Source: a virus. Taken from it: a stretch of 64,000 bases of DNA. Location: IMG/VR virus record IMGVR_UViG_3300047157_000105, positions 62,001 to 126,000 of that record, one strand, 5' to 3'. A program made the position numbers and the translations under genes. Position 1 is the stretch's first letter. Every line of letters begins with the position of its first letter. Below, piece after piece: positions 39,550-49,900 of this stretch. The notes under the pieces were generated by a model, which made no database searches, was not told the DNA's origin, and worked only from the letters and a program-made list of their open reading frames with translations.

Positions 39550-40758
39550 ATGTTATTAGATTCATTTAAAGTAACTGCGGCTACTACTAACATTACCGAT
39601 ATGGTAATGGGAATGACATTCTTTGAAAGTATTAATGGCCTATTAAAAGGCAATATTCAAATGCTTGATGGTGCCAACTTTTTTGATGTAGTAATTGGTG
39701 AACAAGATAAATTATGTCCAGTTGAAATTGAATTTAAATATTTAGCTAATAAACCTGTTATTCTTCGATTTATGATTGATGGTGTTAATCAGATGAAAAT
39801 ATTTAAATCTGAAAAGTCATACGTAATGCATTTAATTAGTTTTGAAGAATTTAATTTAAAATTAAATGATATTAATGATGTTTATAATGGAACTGCTGAA
39901 GAAGTTGTTGCAGGGATTTATACTCAGAGCATGGGAGAAAACAATGTATTACAGATTAATACATTATCAACAACAAATGGAAAATATGTTGTTCCAAATA
40001 TACCTGCGATAGAAGCAATAGCTAATGTAACATATGCGGCAGTTGATGCAAATTATACTGGATTTTATTTTTATCAAAGGTTATATGATGAAGGAAAATG
40101 CAGATTTGGATCTCTCCATTCGATGTCAATAGATTTTCATAAAAGAGATGATGGTAAAGTTATGAAAATATCAAACGCCGATATTAGCTTAAAAGAATTA
40201 AATGATAATGATATAATGTCAGAAGGTTCAGCAAGTATATTTGAATTAGAAGAATATAGAATGCATCATAGTGATAAACTTGCTAGAGGAGAATACGGTC
40301 ATAAAATTCATCATATAGAATTAGATAAAACTAATTTAAAAAAGAATGAACCAATAATTAAAAATCAAACTCAAGTTGAAACGACAAGATATAAAATATC
40401 TGAATTTATATATGGTAGACCAATTACTATACCGCCTGGCCCGCATTCTGATGAAGAACCAGAAACTTATGAACAAAAATCTTTATTTCACGATGTTAAT
40501 TCTCCTAATACCCAAGCAGCAGTAAATTTAAAAAAGAGAATATATAATAATACACTTAATGTTAGTGGTATGGTTCCAGCTGCATATATGGGAGTTGGCC
40601 AATCGGTAGAAGTAGAATTAGGAAGAGCTTCACCTGAAGAAAATATTTCGGGAGGAACATATATTATAGCAGATATAAATCATATATTTAAAATTACAGA
40701 TAGCGGTGCTGGAATGGATTATGTTCAAAATGTTAAACTATTAAGAGAGTATGCATAA
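39550..40758 (+). CDS. 27: gp27-like baseplate hub protein, 402 aa
   Basis: Length close to T4 gp27 (391). The start (LLDSFKVTAATTNITDMV ... GLLKGNIQMLDG) and the ordered beta domains followed by GMVPAAYMGVGQSVEVELG and GGTYIIADINHIF suit the two tube-like domains of gp27-type hubs. It is directly followed by the spike gene, as expected for partners gp27 and gp5. Confidence 0.7.
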   Translation: MLLDSFKVTAATTNITDMVMGMTFFESINGLLKGNIQMLDGANFFDVVIGEQDKLCPVEIEFKYLANKPVILRFMIDGVNQMKIFKSEKSYVMHLISFEEFNLKLNDINDVYNGTAEEVVAGIYTQSMGENNVLQINTLSTTNGKYVVPNIPAIEAIANVTYAAVDANYTGFYFYQRLYDEGKCRFGSLHSMSIDFHKRDDGKVMKISNADISLKELNDNDIMSEGSASIFELEEYRMHHSDKLARGEYGHKIHHIELDKTNLKKNEPIIKNQTQVETTRYKISEFIYGRPITIPPGPHSDEEPETYEQKSLFHDVNSPNTQAAVNLKKRIYNNTLNVSGMVPAAYMGVGQSVEVELGRASPEENISGGTYIIADINHIFKITDSGAGMDYVQNVKLLREYA

Positions 40759-41906
40759 TGTATAAGTTTGGTGAAGTAAAAGATATTAATGATCCAGAAA
40801 AACTCGGAAGAGTAAAGGTAAGTGTATATGGCATGCATGATAATATACCAGTTAAAGAACTTGGATGGTCACAGGTTGTTATGCCCGCTAATACACCGGC
40901 AACACTTGGTCAAGGTCATTCGGTTAATTTAAAAGAAGAAGTATTATGGAAAACAGGGGATCTTCTACCTGAGCCAATACAGAGCCCAGCATTTAGAGCA
41001 GTAACTTCAGGACCGGCGGGGCAATCGGTAGAAGAAGCTTTAGAAGTTAAAACAATTACAGATGTTGCACCTGATTATGGATTTTATACAGGATCAGATG
41101 TTCCAAAAACAGGTGATATAAGAGAGCAAGGCAGTTTAGTTTGTGGCATATTTTTAGATCCAGCTAAGCAAGAATTTTTAGTTGTAGGAAGTTTACCTAC
41201 AAGAACTGCTGGAGTAAAAGATAATAATTTAAGAGTAAGGGGTGAGAATGACCCGCATGCAAATGAAGAAAAAGGTGTCTATGAACCAGTAAGCCCGTAC
41301 GATCCAACATATCCATATAATCATGTGTATGAAACAGAGAGTGGACATGTTAAAGAATATGATGATACACCTGGAATTGAACGTATAAAAGAAAGACACA
41401 TGAGTGGTACTCAATACGAGATAGGTCCAAATGGTGCAAAGGTAGAAAGAATCGTAAATGATAATTATCAGTTAGTAGCAGGTCATGATACACTTGAAGT
41501 AAAAGGTAGTGTAAAGATTATTGTAAGTGGTGATTGCAAGTTATCAGTAGCAAAAGATCTTACAGCAAATGTAGGTGGCAATATAGAGGCTAATGTAACG
41601 GGTAATGCACTAGCAACAATTGGCGGTACAACTACTGTGTTGAATACCGGTGATATGAATTTAACTGTGAGCGGAAAGGACTCAGCTAATCTAACAATAA
41701 AATCTCAGTACTCAACTACTGAGGCTGCTGGCTCAACGACTATGCATAAGGGTGAAATTAAATTAGATGGTAATGTTACTGTGACTGGTACAAGTAAGTT
41801 AATCGGTGAAACAAGAATAGCTGACGATACTATCACACTTGATAACCATACACACGGTTCTAATAATGTAAATCAAGCAAATACTGCAGGACCTAACACT
41901 AACTAG
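40758..41906 (+). CDS. 5: gp5-like baseplate spike (OB-fold plus beta-helix, no lysozyme domain), 382 aa
   Basis: MYKFGEVKDINDPEKLGRVKV is the OB-fold start of gp5/VgrG-like spikes; GSLVCGIFLDPAKQEFLVVGSLP closes it. From ~residue 235 short repeats (VKIIVSGDCKLSVAKDL, TANVGGNIEANVTGNA) suggest a triple beta-helix needle. It ends with DNHTHGS, an HxH pair like the iron-binding tip motif of other phage spikes. The lysozyme domain of T4 gp5 is absent, so wall digestion must come from another protein. Confidence 0.8.
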   Translation: MYKFGEVKDINDPEKLGRVKVSVYGMHDNIPVKELGWSQVVMPANTPATLGQGHSVNLKEEVLWKTGDLLPEPIQSPAFRAVTSGPAGQSVEEALEVKTITDVAPDYGFYTGSDVPKTGDIREQGSLVCGIFLDPAKQEFLVVGSLPTRTAGVKDNNLRVRGENDPHANEEKGVYEPVSPYDPTYPYNHVYETESGHVKEYDDTPGIERIKERHMSGTQYEIGPNGAKVERIVNDNYQLVAGHDTLEVKGSVKIIVSGDCKLSVAKDLTANVGGNIEANVTGNALATIGGTTTVLNTGDMNLTVSGKDSANLTIKSQYSTTEAAGSTTMHKGEIKLDGNVTVTGTSKLIGETRIADDTITLDNHTHGSNNVNQANTAGPNTN

Positions 41907-41914
41907 TATAAATA
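41907..41914 (+). promoter_or_regulatory. late promoter TATAAATA
   Basis: Exact consensus 6 bp before the gene 25 ATG, so the transcript would start at or one base before the start codon. Confidence 0.65.
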
Positions 41915-41920
41915 AGATAT

Positions 41921-42319
41921 ATGGCACAGATAGCAATACCAGCAACGTACAAAGATTTAGATTTTTCTTTTAAGCAAAATCCTAATACCAATGACGTTGG
42001 AATAAAAAAGAATAATGCAGCAGTAATCCAAAGCTGTCTTAATATACTTCGTACAAATCACGGCGAAAGACCATTTGATTATAATTTCGGTGCAAACTTA
42101 AGAGCATATCTCTTTGAGAATATGAATAATGTTACAGCTGCAAATATGGCAACAAATATACAGGTTGCTTTAAAAAACTATGAGCCACGAATAGAAGTAC
42201 TTAACGTAAATGTCAGAGCGCAAGCCGCTGAGAATGATGTATTTATAACAGTAACCGGTAGAGTAAAATCAAGCAATGATATAGTTGATATCGCTACCAC
42301 ATTAGAGAGATTACGATAA
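41921..42319 (+). CDS. 25: gp25 baseplate wedge protein
   Basis: 132 residues, as in T4. IQSCLNILRTNHGERPFDYNFGANLRAYLFE has the gp25 signature (T..GERP....FG..L...lFE), and YEPRIEVLNVNV closes the domain. It is a sheath initiator and wedge component. TAATG overlap with gene 6. Confidence 0.92.
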   Translation: MAQIAIPATYKDLDFSFKQNPNTNDVGIKKNNAAVIQSCLNILRTNHGERPFDYNFGANLRAYLFENMNNVTAANMATNIQVALKNYEPRIEVLNVNVRAQAAENDVFITVTGRVKSSNDIVDIATTLERLR

Positions 42320-43659
42320 TGGCAATCGAAAGAAGAATTAATGCAAGTGAATTAGATTTTAATCAGATAAAAACAAATCTAATTAATTATATGAAGGCAA
42401 CTGATACAACCTTCAATGACTACAACTATGATGGCTCTGCGATGTCAACCATTATTGATGTGTTAGCATATGTAACTCATATTAACTCAATGAATGCAAA
42501 TTTTGCTTTGAACGAAACATTCCTTGATACTGCTCAGCTACGAACTTCTATTGTATCTCATGCTAAGCTATTAGGATATACACCTAAATCGATTGCGCCC
42601 TCTATTGCTTATGTTAATGTAAGAATGAATTATGATACAACTGCTACACCATTATGGAATCATGATGGAACTAATACTCCATTACCATTAACTATGACAA
42701 GGGGCACAGCATTTAAAACAACTATTGATGGTGTTGATTATCCAATGTTTGCTTCAGATACAAGTACGATTTCATTTAACAGTGGTTGGAACTTTTCGAA
42801 TATAGCTATCGAGCAAGGTACACTTACATCAGTATCATACACATATCAAAACAATGCATTTGAACAGTATATATTACCACAAGCAAATGTAAATACGAGT
42901 TCAATTAAAGTTACTGTTACCGATTCAGGATCTACTAATGCTGCAAAGGTATATTCACTTAATACTAATATGGTAAACTTAGATGGTACGAGTGAAGTAT
43001 ATTTCTTAGAAGAAACTCGTGACGGCTTTTATGAGGTTAAATTCGGTGATAATATTCTTGGTAAGAGACCAGGTAATGGTAACACTATTAAAATAGAGTA
43101 TTCTTACATCGCGTCAGGTACAAATGTAAATGGTGCTACAGTATTTGAAATGACTGGTTCACTCAATGGTAACACAGATGAAACAATTACACTTGTAACA
43201 AAAGCGGTAGGTGGTTCACCAAGAGAAACAAAAGAAGCAATCAAGTTTAATGCTCCTTTATCATTTGTATCTCAAAATAGAGCGGTTACGCCTGATGATT
43301 ACAAGTCAATTATTCAAAACGAATTTGGAGATGTAGATGCGGTATCTGTATGGGGCGGAGAATCTCATGATGTTCCTGATTATGGTAAAGTGTATGTGAG
43401 TATTAAACCAAAATCAGCAGATACATTAACTGAGGTGCAGAAAGAAACAATTAAAACACAAATACTCAAACCTAAAAACGTCGTAAGTATTACCCCGGTT
43501 CTCATTGATCCCGAGTATACATATATTGACTTAGAAGTTTTCTTTAAATTTAATCCTAACAAAGCTACAGTAACTGCATCAGGGTTGGCAACATCTATAA
43601 GGAACACATTAGTGACAACACAACACAGACGTATTAAAAACATTTGGTGGTGTATTTAG
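42319..43659 (+). CDS. 6: gp6 baseplate wedge, N-terminal piece (frameshifted)
   Basis: NYMKATDTTFNDYNYDGSAMSTIIDVLAYVTHINSM and ALNETFLDTAQLRTSIVSHAKLLGYTPKS are hallmark gp6 segments, and FNAPLSFVSQNRAVTPDDYKSI the central one. After about 440 residues the frame breaks at the repetitive ACAACACAACACAGAC (43,615-43,630) and ends in unrelated residues. The true continuation is in the +1 frame. With the two following pieces the total is near the T4 gp6 length (660 aa). Confidence 0.85.
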   Translation: MAIERRINASELDFNQIKTNLINYMKATDTTFNDYNYDGSAMSTIIDVLAYVTHINSMNANFALNETFLDTAQLRTSIVSHAKLLGYTPKSIAPSIAYVNVRMNYDTTATPLWNHDGTNTPLPLTMTRGTAFKTTIDGVDYPMFASDTSTISFNSGWNFSNIAIEQGTLTSVSYTYQNNAFEQYILPQANVNTSSIKVTVTDSGSTNAAKVYSLNTNMVNLDGTSEVYFLEETRDGFYEVKFGDNILGKRPGNGNTIKIEYSYIASGTNVNGATVFEMTGSLNGNTDETITLVTKAVGGSPRETKEAIKFNAPLSFVSQNRAVTPDDYKSIIQNEFGDVDAVSVWGGESHDVPDYGKVYVSIKPKSADTLTEVQKETIKTQILKPKNVVSITPVLIDPEYTYIDLEVFFKFNPNKATVTASGLATSIRNTLVTTQHRRIKNIWWCI

Positions 43660-43936
43660 ATTATCAAATGTAGCTAAAAAGATTGATGATACTAATGTTG
43701 CCATTATATCTAATGTTACACGCGTAAAGATGACGAAGAAAGTCACGCCTACACTTGGTACTGCTAAATCATATTCTTTAAAGTTTAATCAACCATTAAC
43801 TGATTTAGATGGTACTTCTTCAGCTCTTGGTTCTTATGTAACATCAAATACATTTACATTTAATGGTACAGCTCAAGCAAAGCTAAAAGACTACTATGAT
43901 ACAGATTCTGGATACACGCATCATTCAAGTAGTTGA
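43622..43936 (+). CDS. 6: gp6 middle piece in +1 frame
   Basis: From 43,622 the +1 frame gives NTDVLKTFGGVFRLSNVAKK, IDDTNVAIISNVTRVKMTKK and SYSLKFNQPLTD, the expected gp6 continuation. It breaks again near 43,908-43,930 and ends at 43,936. An ATG at 43,730 exists but is internal to the domain. Treat as part of one damaged or mis-sequenced gene. Confidence 0.75.
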   Translation, partial: NTDVLKTFGGVFRLSNVAKKIDDTNVAIISNVTRVKMTKKVTPTLGTAKSYSLKFNQPLTDLDGTSSALGSYVTSNTFTFNGTAQAKLKDYYDTDSGYTHHSSS

Positions 43937-44204
43937 CTCAGGTGGTTTAATATTAGATACAAACGCTGGTACGATAAATGAAACTACTGGGGTAGTTACA
44001 CTTACCTCATTTAATCCAACTGCATTACCTACAGGGCAAACTACTATCGATGTCACGGTTAAACCAGCGAGTACTGATGTATCGCCTGCAAGAAACGTGT
44101 TATTAGATATACAGACTTCAAGTGCTGCTATTTCAGGTGAGATAGATACAATGGCTACTGGCGGTACAACTGCTGGTATTGATTATAATACAACGAGCGC
44201 ATAA
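43896..44204 (+). CDS. 6: gp6 C-terminal piece in +2 frame
   Basis: Third reading frame of the same gene: RIIQVVDSGGLILDTNAGTI, NETTGVVTLTSFNPTAL and a gp6-type end, stopping at TAATG with the next gene. The useful homology begins about 43,915; the ATG at 43,896 precedes it by chance. Both breaks are +1, as if one base were extra at each. Confidence 0.7.
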   Translation: MIQILDTRIIQVVDSGGLILDTNAGTINETTGVVTLTSFNPTALPTGQTTIDVTVKPASTDVSPARNVLLDIQTSSAAISGEIDTMATGGTTAGIDYNTTSA

Positions 44205-45379
44205 TGTCAAATAGTCTTGGAAAATATAATATATCATCTTACATAGATGAACTAGTACCTGATCATGTAGAATCTTCATATCCTGACCTAGTTAATTTTC
44301 TTAAGACATATGCATTATATTTAGAGCGTTCAAATGATTCTGGATTCTATCTTAATGCATTAGATATTCAAAGAGATATCGATCACGTAGAAGAGAATCT
44401 ACTTACTGAGTTGCAGAATGAAATCGGTGTTGCTGTACCAAGAGACTTCGCTACAGATCCAAGGATGTTTTATAAGCGTTTAGTTGAATTCTATAAGTCA
44501 CGTGGTACACCTGAATCTATTACAGCATTCTTTAGAATGATATATGATGATGAGGTAGAAACATATTTTCCATATGTAGATGTATTAAATCCTTCAGATG
44601 GAGATTGGACAGATCAAGCGGCGGCAGTTCAAGCTGATAGAACAGCATTTACTCCAATAAACACATTTACAATATCAGGTACACCAACTGAAGTAACTGG
44701 AAATAATGATGCAGGTAACCCGGCATTATTTGATGATGATATTGTGTTTGTTAATAACGATTATAAAACTCCAGGCACAGATTATACCGAATCAGTTTAT
44801 TCTGATTCTACTACTAAATATAAATTAACATTTGCAAGTGCATTATCAAATGGTGATGTTGTAAGAACATATGCAAAGGGTTTATTTACATCAGCTAATG
44901 GATTCTTATCAGATAAAAAGTTTATTCAAGATTCTTATTATTATCAAAAGTTTTCATATGTATTAAGAACTGGTGCAAACGTAGCAGACTGGAGTAACGC
45001 ATTTACACGATTAGTACACCCAGCAGGATTTAAGTTCTTTGGTGAGATTGCAATATTTATTCAGTTACTTACATCGGGAAATAACCAAACACAATTTGGT
45101 AATCAACTACCAGCTGGTGAAATTAGCTTTAACATCGGTGCATTCCAAGTTGGACCAGCACAATTTAATACACATATATTAGAGAAATCATATACTCACT
45201 TTGCTAACGGAAGTTCTGAGCTGAGTAAGATAGGTATGCAAAACCATTGGGATAATATGAAGTTTAGATATTTAGGTCCAAACTCAGATTTCGCTCATTG
45301 GACACTGCAAGATAGTATAAATAACAATATAAGTACACAATTCGGAATGGGTGGAGCTAGTTCACTCGTTATTTCATAA
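44204..45379 (+). CDS. baseplate wedge/structural protein (gp7-like region), 391 aa
   Basis: KYNISSYIDELVPDHVESSYPDLVNFLKTYALYLE, then FYKRLVEFYKSRGTPESITAFFRMIYDDEVETY and a late FIQDSYYYQKFSYVLRTG and RLVHPAGFKFF. This combination is constant in T4-like marine phages, just after gene 6 and before gene 8, where T4 has gene 7. It is much shorter than T4 gp7 (1032 aa), so it is at most an equivalent of part of it. Confidence 0.7.
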   Translation: MSNSLGKYNISSYIDELVPDHVESSYPDLVNFLKTYALYLERSNDSGFYLNALDIQRDIDHVEENLLTELQNEIGVAVPRDFATDPRMFYKRLVEFYKSRGTPESITAFFRMIYDDEVETYFPYVDVLNPSDGDWTDQAAAVQADRTAFTPINTFTISGTPTEVTGNNDAGNPALFDDDIVFVNNDYKTPGTDYTESVYSDSTTKYKLTFASALSNGDVVRTYAKGLFTSANGFLSDKKFIQDSYYYQKFSYVLRTGANVADWSNAFTRLVHPAGFKFFGEIAIFIQLLTSGNNQTQFGNQLPAGEISFNIGAFQVGPAQFNTHILEKSYTHFANGSSELSKIGMQNHWDNMKFRYLGPNSDFAHWTLQDSINNNISTQFGMGGASSLVIS

Positions 45380-45394
45380 AACTAAGGAAAAGAC

Positions 45395-46921
45395 ATGGCA
45401 GCAATAATCACAAGTAAATTCAGACTGGATACAACTAATAAGTTCGTTAATAGTCTAAGTGATAATCAATTCTACATGGCCCTGGGACGGCCAAACGCAT
45501 GGGCAGATGATACTGTTCCAGATACCCCATATGAAAATGACTATGCATCACACACTTTATGGGAAAACATGTTCGCCATGAAGAGAGTTGATGCTGCAGA
45601 CATTATTCATTGTTCACCAAGAAACTTATGGGTTTCTGGTACAACATATGCAGAATATGATGATCAAGATACAAACATAGAGAGCAAAGTATATTTTGTT
45701 ATTTCAGCAAATAATAATGTATACATGTGCTTGAAAGCAGGAGCAGGAGCTTCTACTACTAACCCGGATACTACAGGTGTTCAAACATCGGGTGTTATTA
45801 ATCATAGTGGATCAGATGGTTATATATGGAAATACATGTATACAGTCCCAACAGCTGATGTAACTAAATTCTTAACAACATCATTTATACCAGTAAGACA
45901 TATTAAAGAAGCACCAGCAGGTGGATCTGATACTGCATTAACTAATCAATGGGCAGTACAAGGTAATGCTGTTGATGGTGCAATCTATAATATGAAGATT
46001 ACAAATGCAGGAACTGGATATACATCAGCTCCTACAATAACAATCTCAGGTAATGGATCAAGTGCTACAGCGACAGCTACAGTATCTGGTGGTGCTATCA
46101 CAGGTATTACAATGACTAATGTTGGTTCAGGATATCGTCATGCAACAGTTACAGTAACTGGTGGTTCAGGTTCAAATGGTGCAATCAGACCAGTTATTGG
46201 ACCAGTTGGCGGATTTGGAGCAGATCCTACAAATGATTTAAGAGCACATTATGTAACAATCAACACTGTATTTACTGGTGATGAGTCTGGTGCAATTCCT
46301 GATTCAAATGACTTTAGACAAATAGCAGTTGTTAAAAACCCTATTGAGAAAGCAAATGAGAGTGCAACAGTCTCAGCTACTGGCTCAATGGTTGTAGGTA
46401 ATTTTTATAAGATCTTAACAATAGGAAATACTACCGATTCTAATTGGGCAGCTGCAGGTTCAACAAGCGGCAATCCAGTTGTTGGTGAAATATTTAAGGC
46501 TATTGCCACAACGATAACAGGTTCAAGTACAGGTACTATTGCACAAGTTGCAGAAGCAAGTGCATACAATACATGTAAGAGTGTTACAATCCCAGCTGGA
46601 TTAGCATCTACATATGTTGCTGACTTTGCATTTGAAGGTCATACTGGTGGTACAGTTGGTGCTAAAGGTATCGTTGTAGAATACAATAACACAAACGGTG
46701 TATTACATTATATACAAAACGAAACTACTGGGTTCGGTACATTTACTACTTCACATTTGACAAGAGCAACTGGTTCATCAACTGCTGGTAATCAAATCTC
46801 AGCGGTAGGTGCACCTCTCATTAATCATCATCAAGGTGATGTGATGTTTGTAGAGAATAGAACAGCTACAACAAGATCCGCAGGACAAGTAGAAACAGTA
46901 AGATTAGTAATCGCATTTTAA
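45395..46921 (+). CDS. 8: gp8-like baseplate wedge protein, 508 aa
   Basis: TSKFRLDTTNKFVNSLSDNQFYMALGRPNAW and YASHTLWENMFAMKRVDAADI, then SDGYIWKYMYTVP match gp8. It is ~170 residues longer than T4 gp8 owing to an inserted Gly/Thr/Ser-rich domain (residues ~200-390; AGTGYTSAPTITISGNGSSA), an Ig-like surface module by composition. Two gp8 copies per wedge link gp10 and gp7 in T4. Confidence 0.8.
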   Translation: MAAIITSKFRLDTTNKFVNSLSDNQFYMALGRPNAWADDTVPDTPYENDYASHTLWENMFAMKRVDAADIIHCSPRNLWVSGTTYAEYDDQDTNIESKVYFVISANNNVYMCLKAGAGASTTNPDTTGVQTSGVINHSGSDGYIWKYMYTVPTADVTKFLTTSFIPVRHIKEAPAGGSDTALTNQWAVQGNAVDGAIYNMKITNAGTGYTSAPTITISGNGSSATATATVSGGAITGITMTNVGSGYRHATVTVTGGSGSNGAIRPVIGPVGGFGADPTNDLRAHYVTINTVFTGDESGAIPDSNDFRQIAVVKNPIEKANESATVSATGSMVVGNFYKILTIGNTTDSNWAAAGSTSGNPVVGEIFKAIATTITGSSTGTIAQVAEASAYNTCKSVTIPAGLASTYVADFAFEGHTGGTVGAKGIVVEYNNTNGVLHYIQNETTGFGTFTTSHLTRATGSSTAGNQISAVGAPLINHHQGDVMFVENRTATTRSAGQVETVRLVIAF

Positions 46922-46934
46922 ATAGGATAGAAAC

Positions 46935-49900
46935 ATGGCAATTTCATTTAACGTAGAACCATATTGGGACGACTTTGAGTCGGTTGCATCGGGCAACACA
47001 CTCAGCCCTAAAGAACAATATCAAAGGATATTATTTAGACCCGGTAAGGCGGTACAAGCACGAGAGTTAACTCAACTGCAAACATCTTTACAACATCAGA
47101 TCTCTTCTACAGGAGATCATTTATTTAAGGATGGTTCTGTTGTTGTACCAGGAGCGGTGCATCTACATAATAAGATTGACTATGTAAGACTATCAGCATG
47201 TAACACAAGTGCAGTTGCAGATATTATTGGTACTGAATACACTGATAGCTCAACTGTTGCTCGTGTTGTCCATGCTACATTAGCAAGCGGTGATGATTCT
47301 ATTACGTTATTTGTACAATATATTTCAGGTTCGGTGTTTGCCGCAGGTGCTTCATTAACAGCAAGTGGAAGTAAGACAGCTACAGTTGCAAGTTCTAATG
47401 ATGCGAATGGTAAAACACCAGTTGGATTTGGTTCAATTGTTTCTATCGAAGACGGTATCTATTATATTAAGAGACACTTTGTTACAGTTAAAGCAAATAC
47501 AATTGTTCTAAACAAATACTCTCCTGATGTGTCATTTGATATAGGTTTACTTGTCACTGAATCCCTTGTCAGTTCGGGTACCGATACGTCTCTTAACGAT
47601 AATGCTACTGGCACTCCTAATGAGTCTGCTCCAGGTGCACATCGTTATTCTATTACAGCAGCATTATCTTCTCAAGCAGTCAATGCAAACTCAGGTAACT
47701 TTGTTCTTATTGCTAGATTAGAATCTGGTGTTATTACAAAGAATGCGAGAACAGCTGATTATAACGTGCTCGAAGATGAATTAGCACGTAGAACATTTGA
47801 TGAATCAGGTAACTACTATGTTAATCCATTTAAAGCTACTGTTAAAACACATCAAGCCTCAAGTCCTGATGCTACAAAGCTAACTACAGTTGTTGAGCCT
47901 TCGAAAGCGTATGTGAGGGGTTACGAGATTGAGACATTATCAAATACAAATGTACATTTTGATAGAGCAAGAACGTCTGAAGTAGTTGACGATAAGCTTA
48001 TAGAGATAACTCATAATAACTTTATTGAAGTCACAGCCATGACTGGAGTTCCTGATATTACCACATTTGGTAAGATATCAATTGAGAATTCTAGTGGTGT
48101 AGAGATTGGTACATGTAGAGCTCGTTCAATTGAAAGAGTAAGTGGTAATGGTGCAACATCTGCATCAAGATATAGAATACATATATTCGATTTTACTGGT
48201 ACAATGACAGCTGCAACTCAGCTAGATGACAAAGAAGGCACCGCGGCAGGTACAGCCTTTGCCGCAACAATCGCAGATGGTGGCTTAGCCACCGCATATA
48301 ACATCGGCCCTGACAGTTTAGTATATGAGTTACCATATAAAAGAATTAAAACATTAGATGGAGAAGTTGATGAATCTGCTGCAGATGATTTTGACTTTAG
48401 CTATAGTGTTAATCGTATAGTTGGTAGTGCAACAGTATCAGGTACTGGTACAGCTACATTTACTGCTTTATCATCTGGAGAACAATTTGGTTCGAAGTCA
48501 GCTAACACAAACTGGATTCTGATTAACGATACAAATGATGGAGATGGTGGTGAAGAAGTATTATCAGCTGATATTACTATTAATAACAGTGCAAACCCAC
48601 CAAGTGTTGTGATTTCTAACTTACCAACCACTGGAGATTTAGGTGGTGGTGGTAGTGATGGTGCTGTAGGAGATACAGTAAGACTTGTTGCTCCAATGGT
48701 ACGTACATTAGGTCAAAAGACAAAAACACTGAGTTCAAACACTGCTGTAAACTTTAATGCTGGTACAGACTTTACTGGTACTGGTCAAGCTCTTGGTCAT
48801 GCAGATGTACATGAATTAGTTTCAGTTGTTGAGACTTCTGGTTCTGCTAACGTTACAACACATTTCGAATTAGATAATGGTCAAAGAGATGATTACTATG
48901 ATGTTGGTCGTATTAAGTTAAAGACTACATCAAACTATACAGCGGCCGTAGCACTTACTGTAACATATAAGTATTTCTCACATTCAACAGGAGACTTCTT
49001 CTCAGTTGATTCATATACTGGCCAAATTGATTACACAGCTATACCTAAATTAGGTGATATAGAATTAAGATCAGCAATTGATTTTAGACCAAGAGTTGGT
49101 AATGCGGGTGGTAACTTTACAGGAACAGGTGCTACAGTAGCAGTTGCCCCAGTAAGGTTCTCTCAGTTCTCAACAAATATTCAATACTATCTACCAAGAA
49201 TAGATAAGATTTATCTTGACTCAAAAGGTGTATTTGGTGTTTCGCCAGGTGTTCCAGCAGTTTATCCTTCTCCACCGTCTATTCCTACAGATGCAATGCA
49301 TTTATACACGTTGAAGATTCCTGCATATACTACAGGCCCCGATGAAGTTACTCTTGACTTTGTAGATAATCGTCGTTATACGATGCGTGATATTGGTCGT
49401 ATTGATAAGAGAATAACTCAGATCGAATACTATTCAGTGCTATCATTCCTCGAAGCTGAAGCACAGAACAAACAAATTATAGATGGAGCTTCAAGCTTAC
49501 AAAGATTTAAATCAGGTTATTTAGTAGATGCATTCTCAAATACAAGAATGTCTAACTCTTCATCACCTGAATATCGTGCTTCAATTGATTTAAGAAATCG
49601 TGTGCTAAGGCCGGGATTTGCCTCTGGTAATGCTCCATTAACATATGTTTCTAGCGCATCAGGTACAACAAAGACTGGAGACTTAGTTACATTACCATAT
49701 ACCCATTCAGCAATGATAACACAAGGCCAGTATTCTGGTCAAATCAATGTTAATCCATATGATGTATTTAACTGGACTGGTTCAATGACACTTACACCAT
49801 CATCAGATGAGTGGAGAGATATTGATCGTAGACCTGAAGTTGTCATTAATAATGATGGTGAATTTGATGCGATGATGAATGCTTTAGAACCTCAAGTAGG

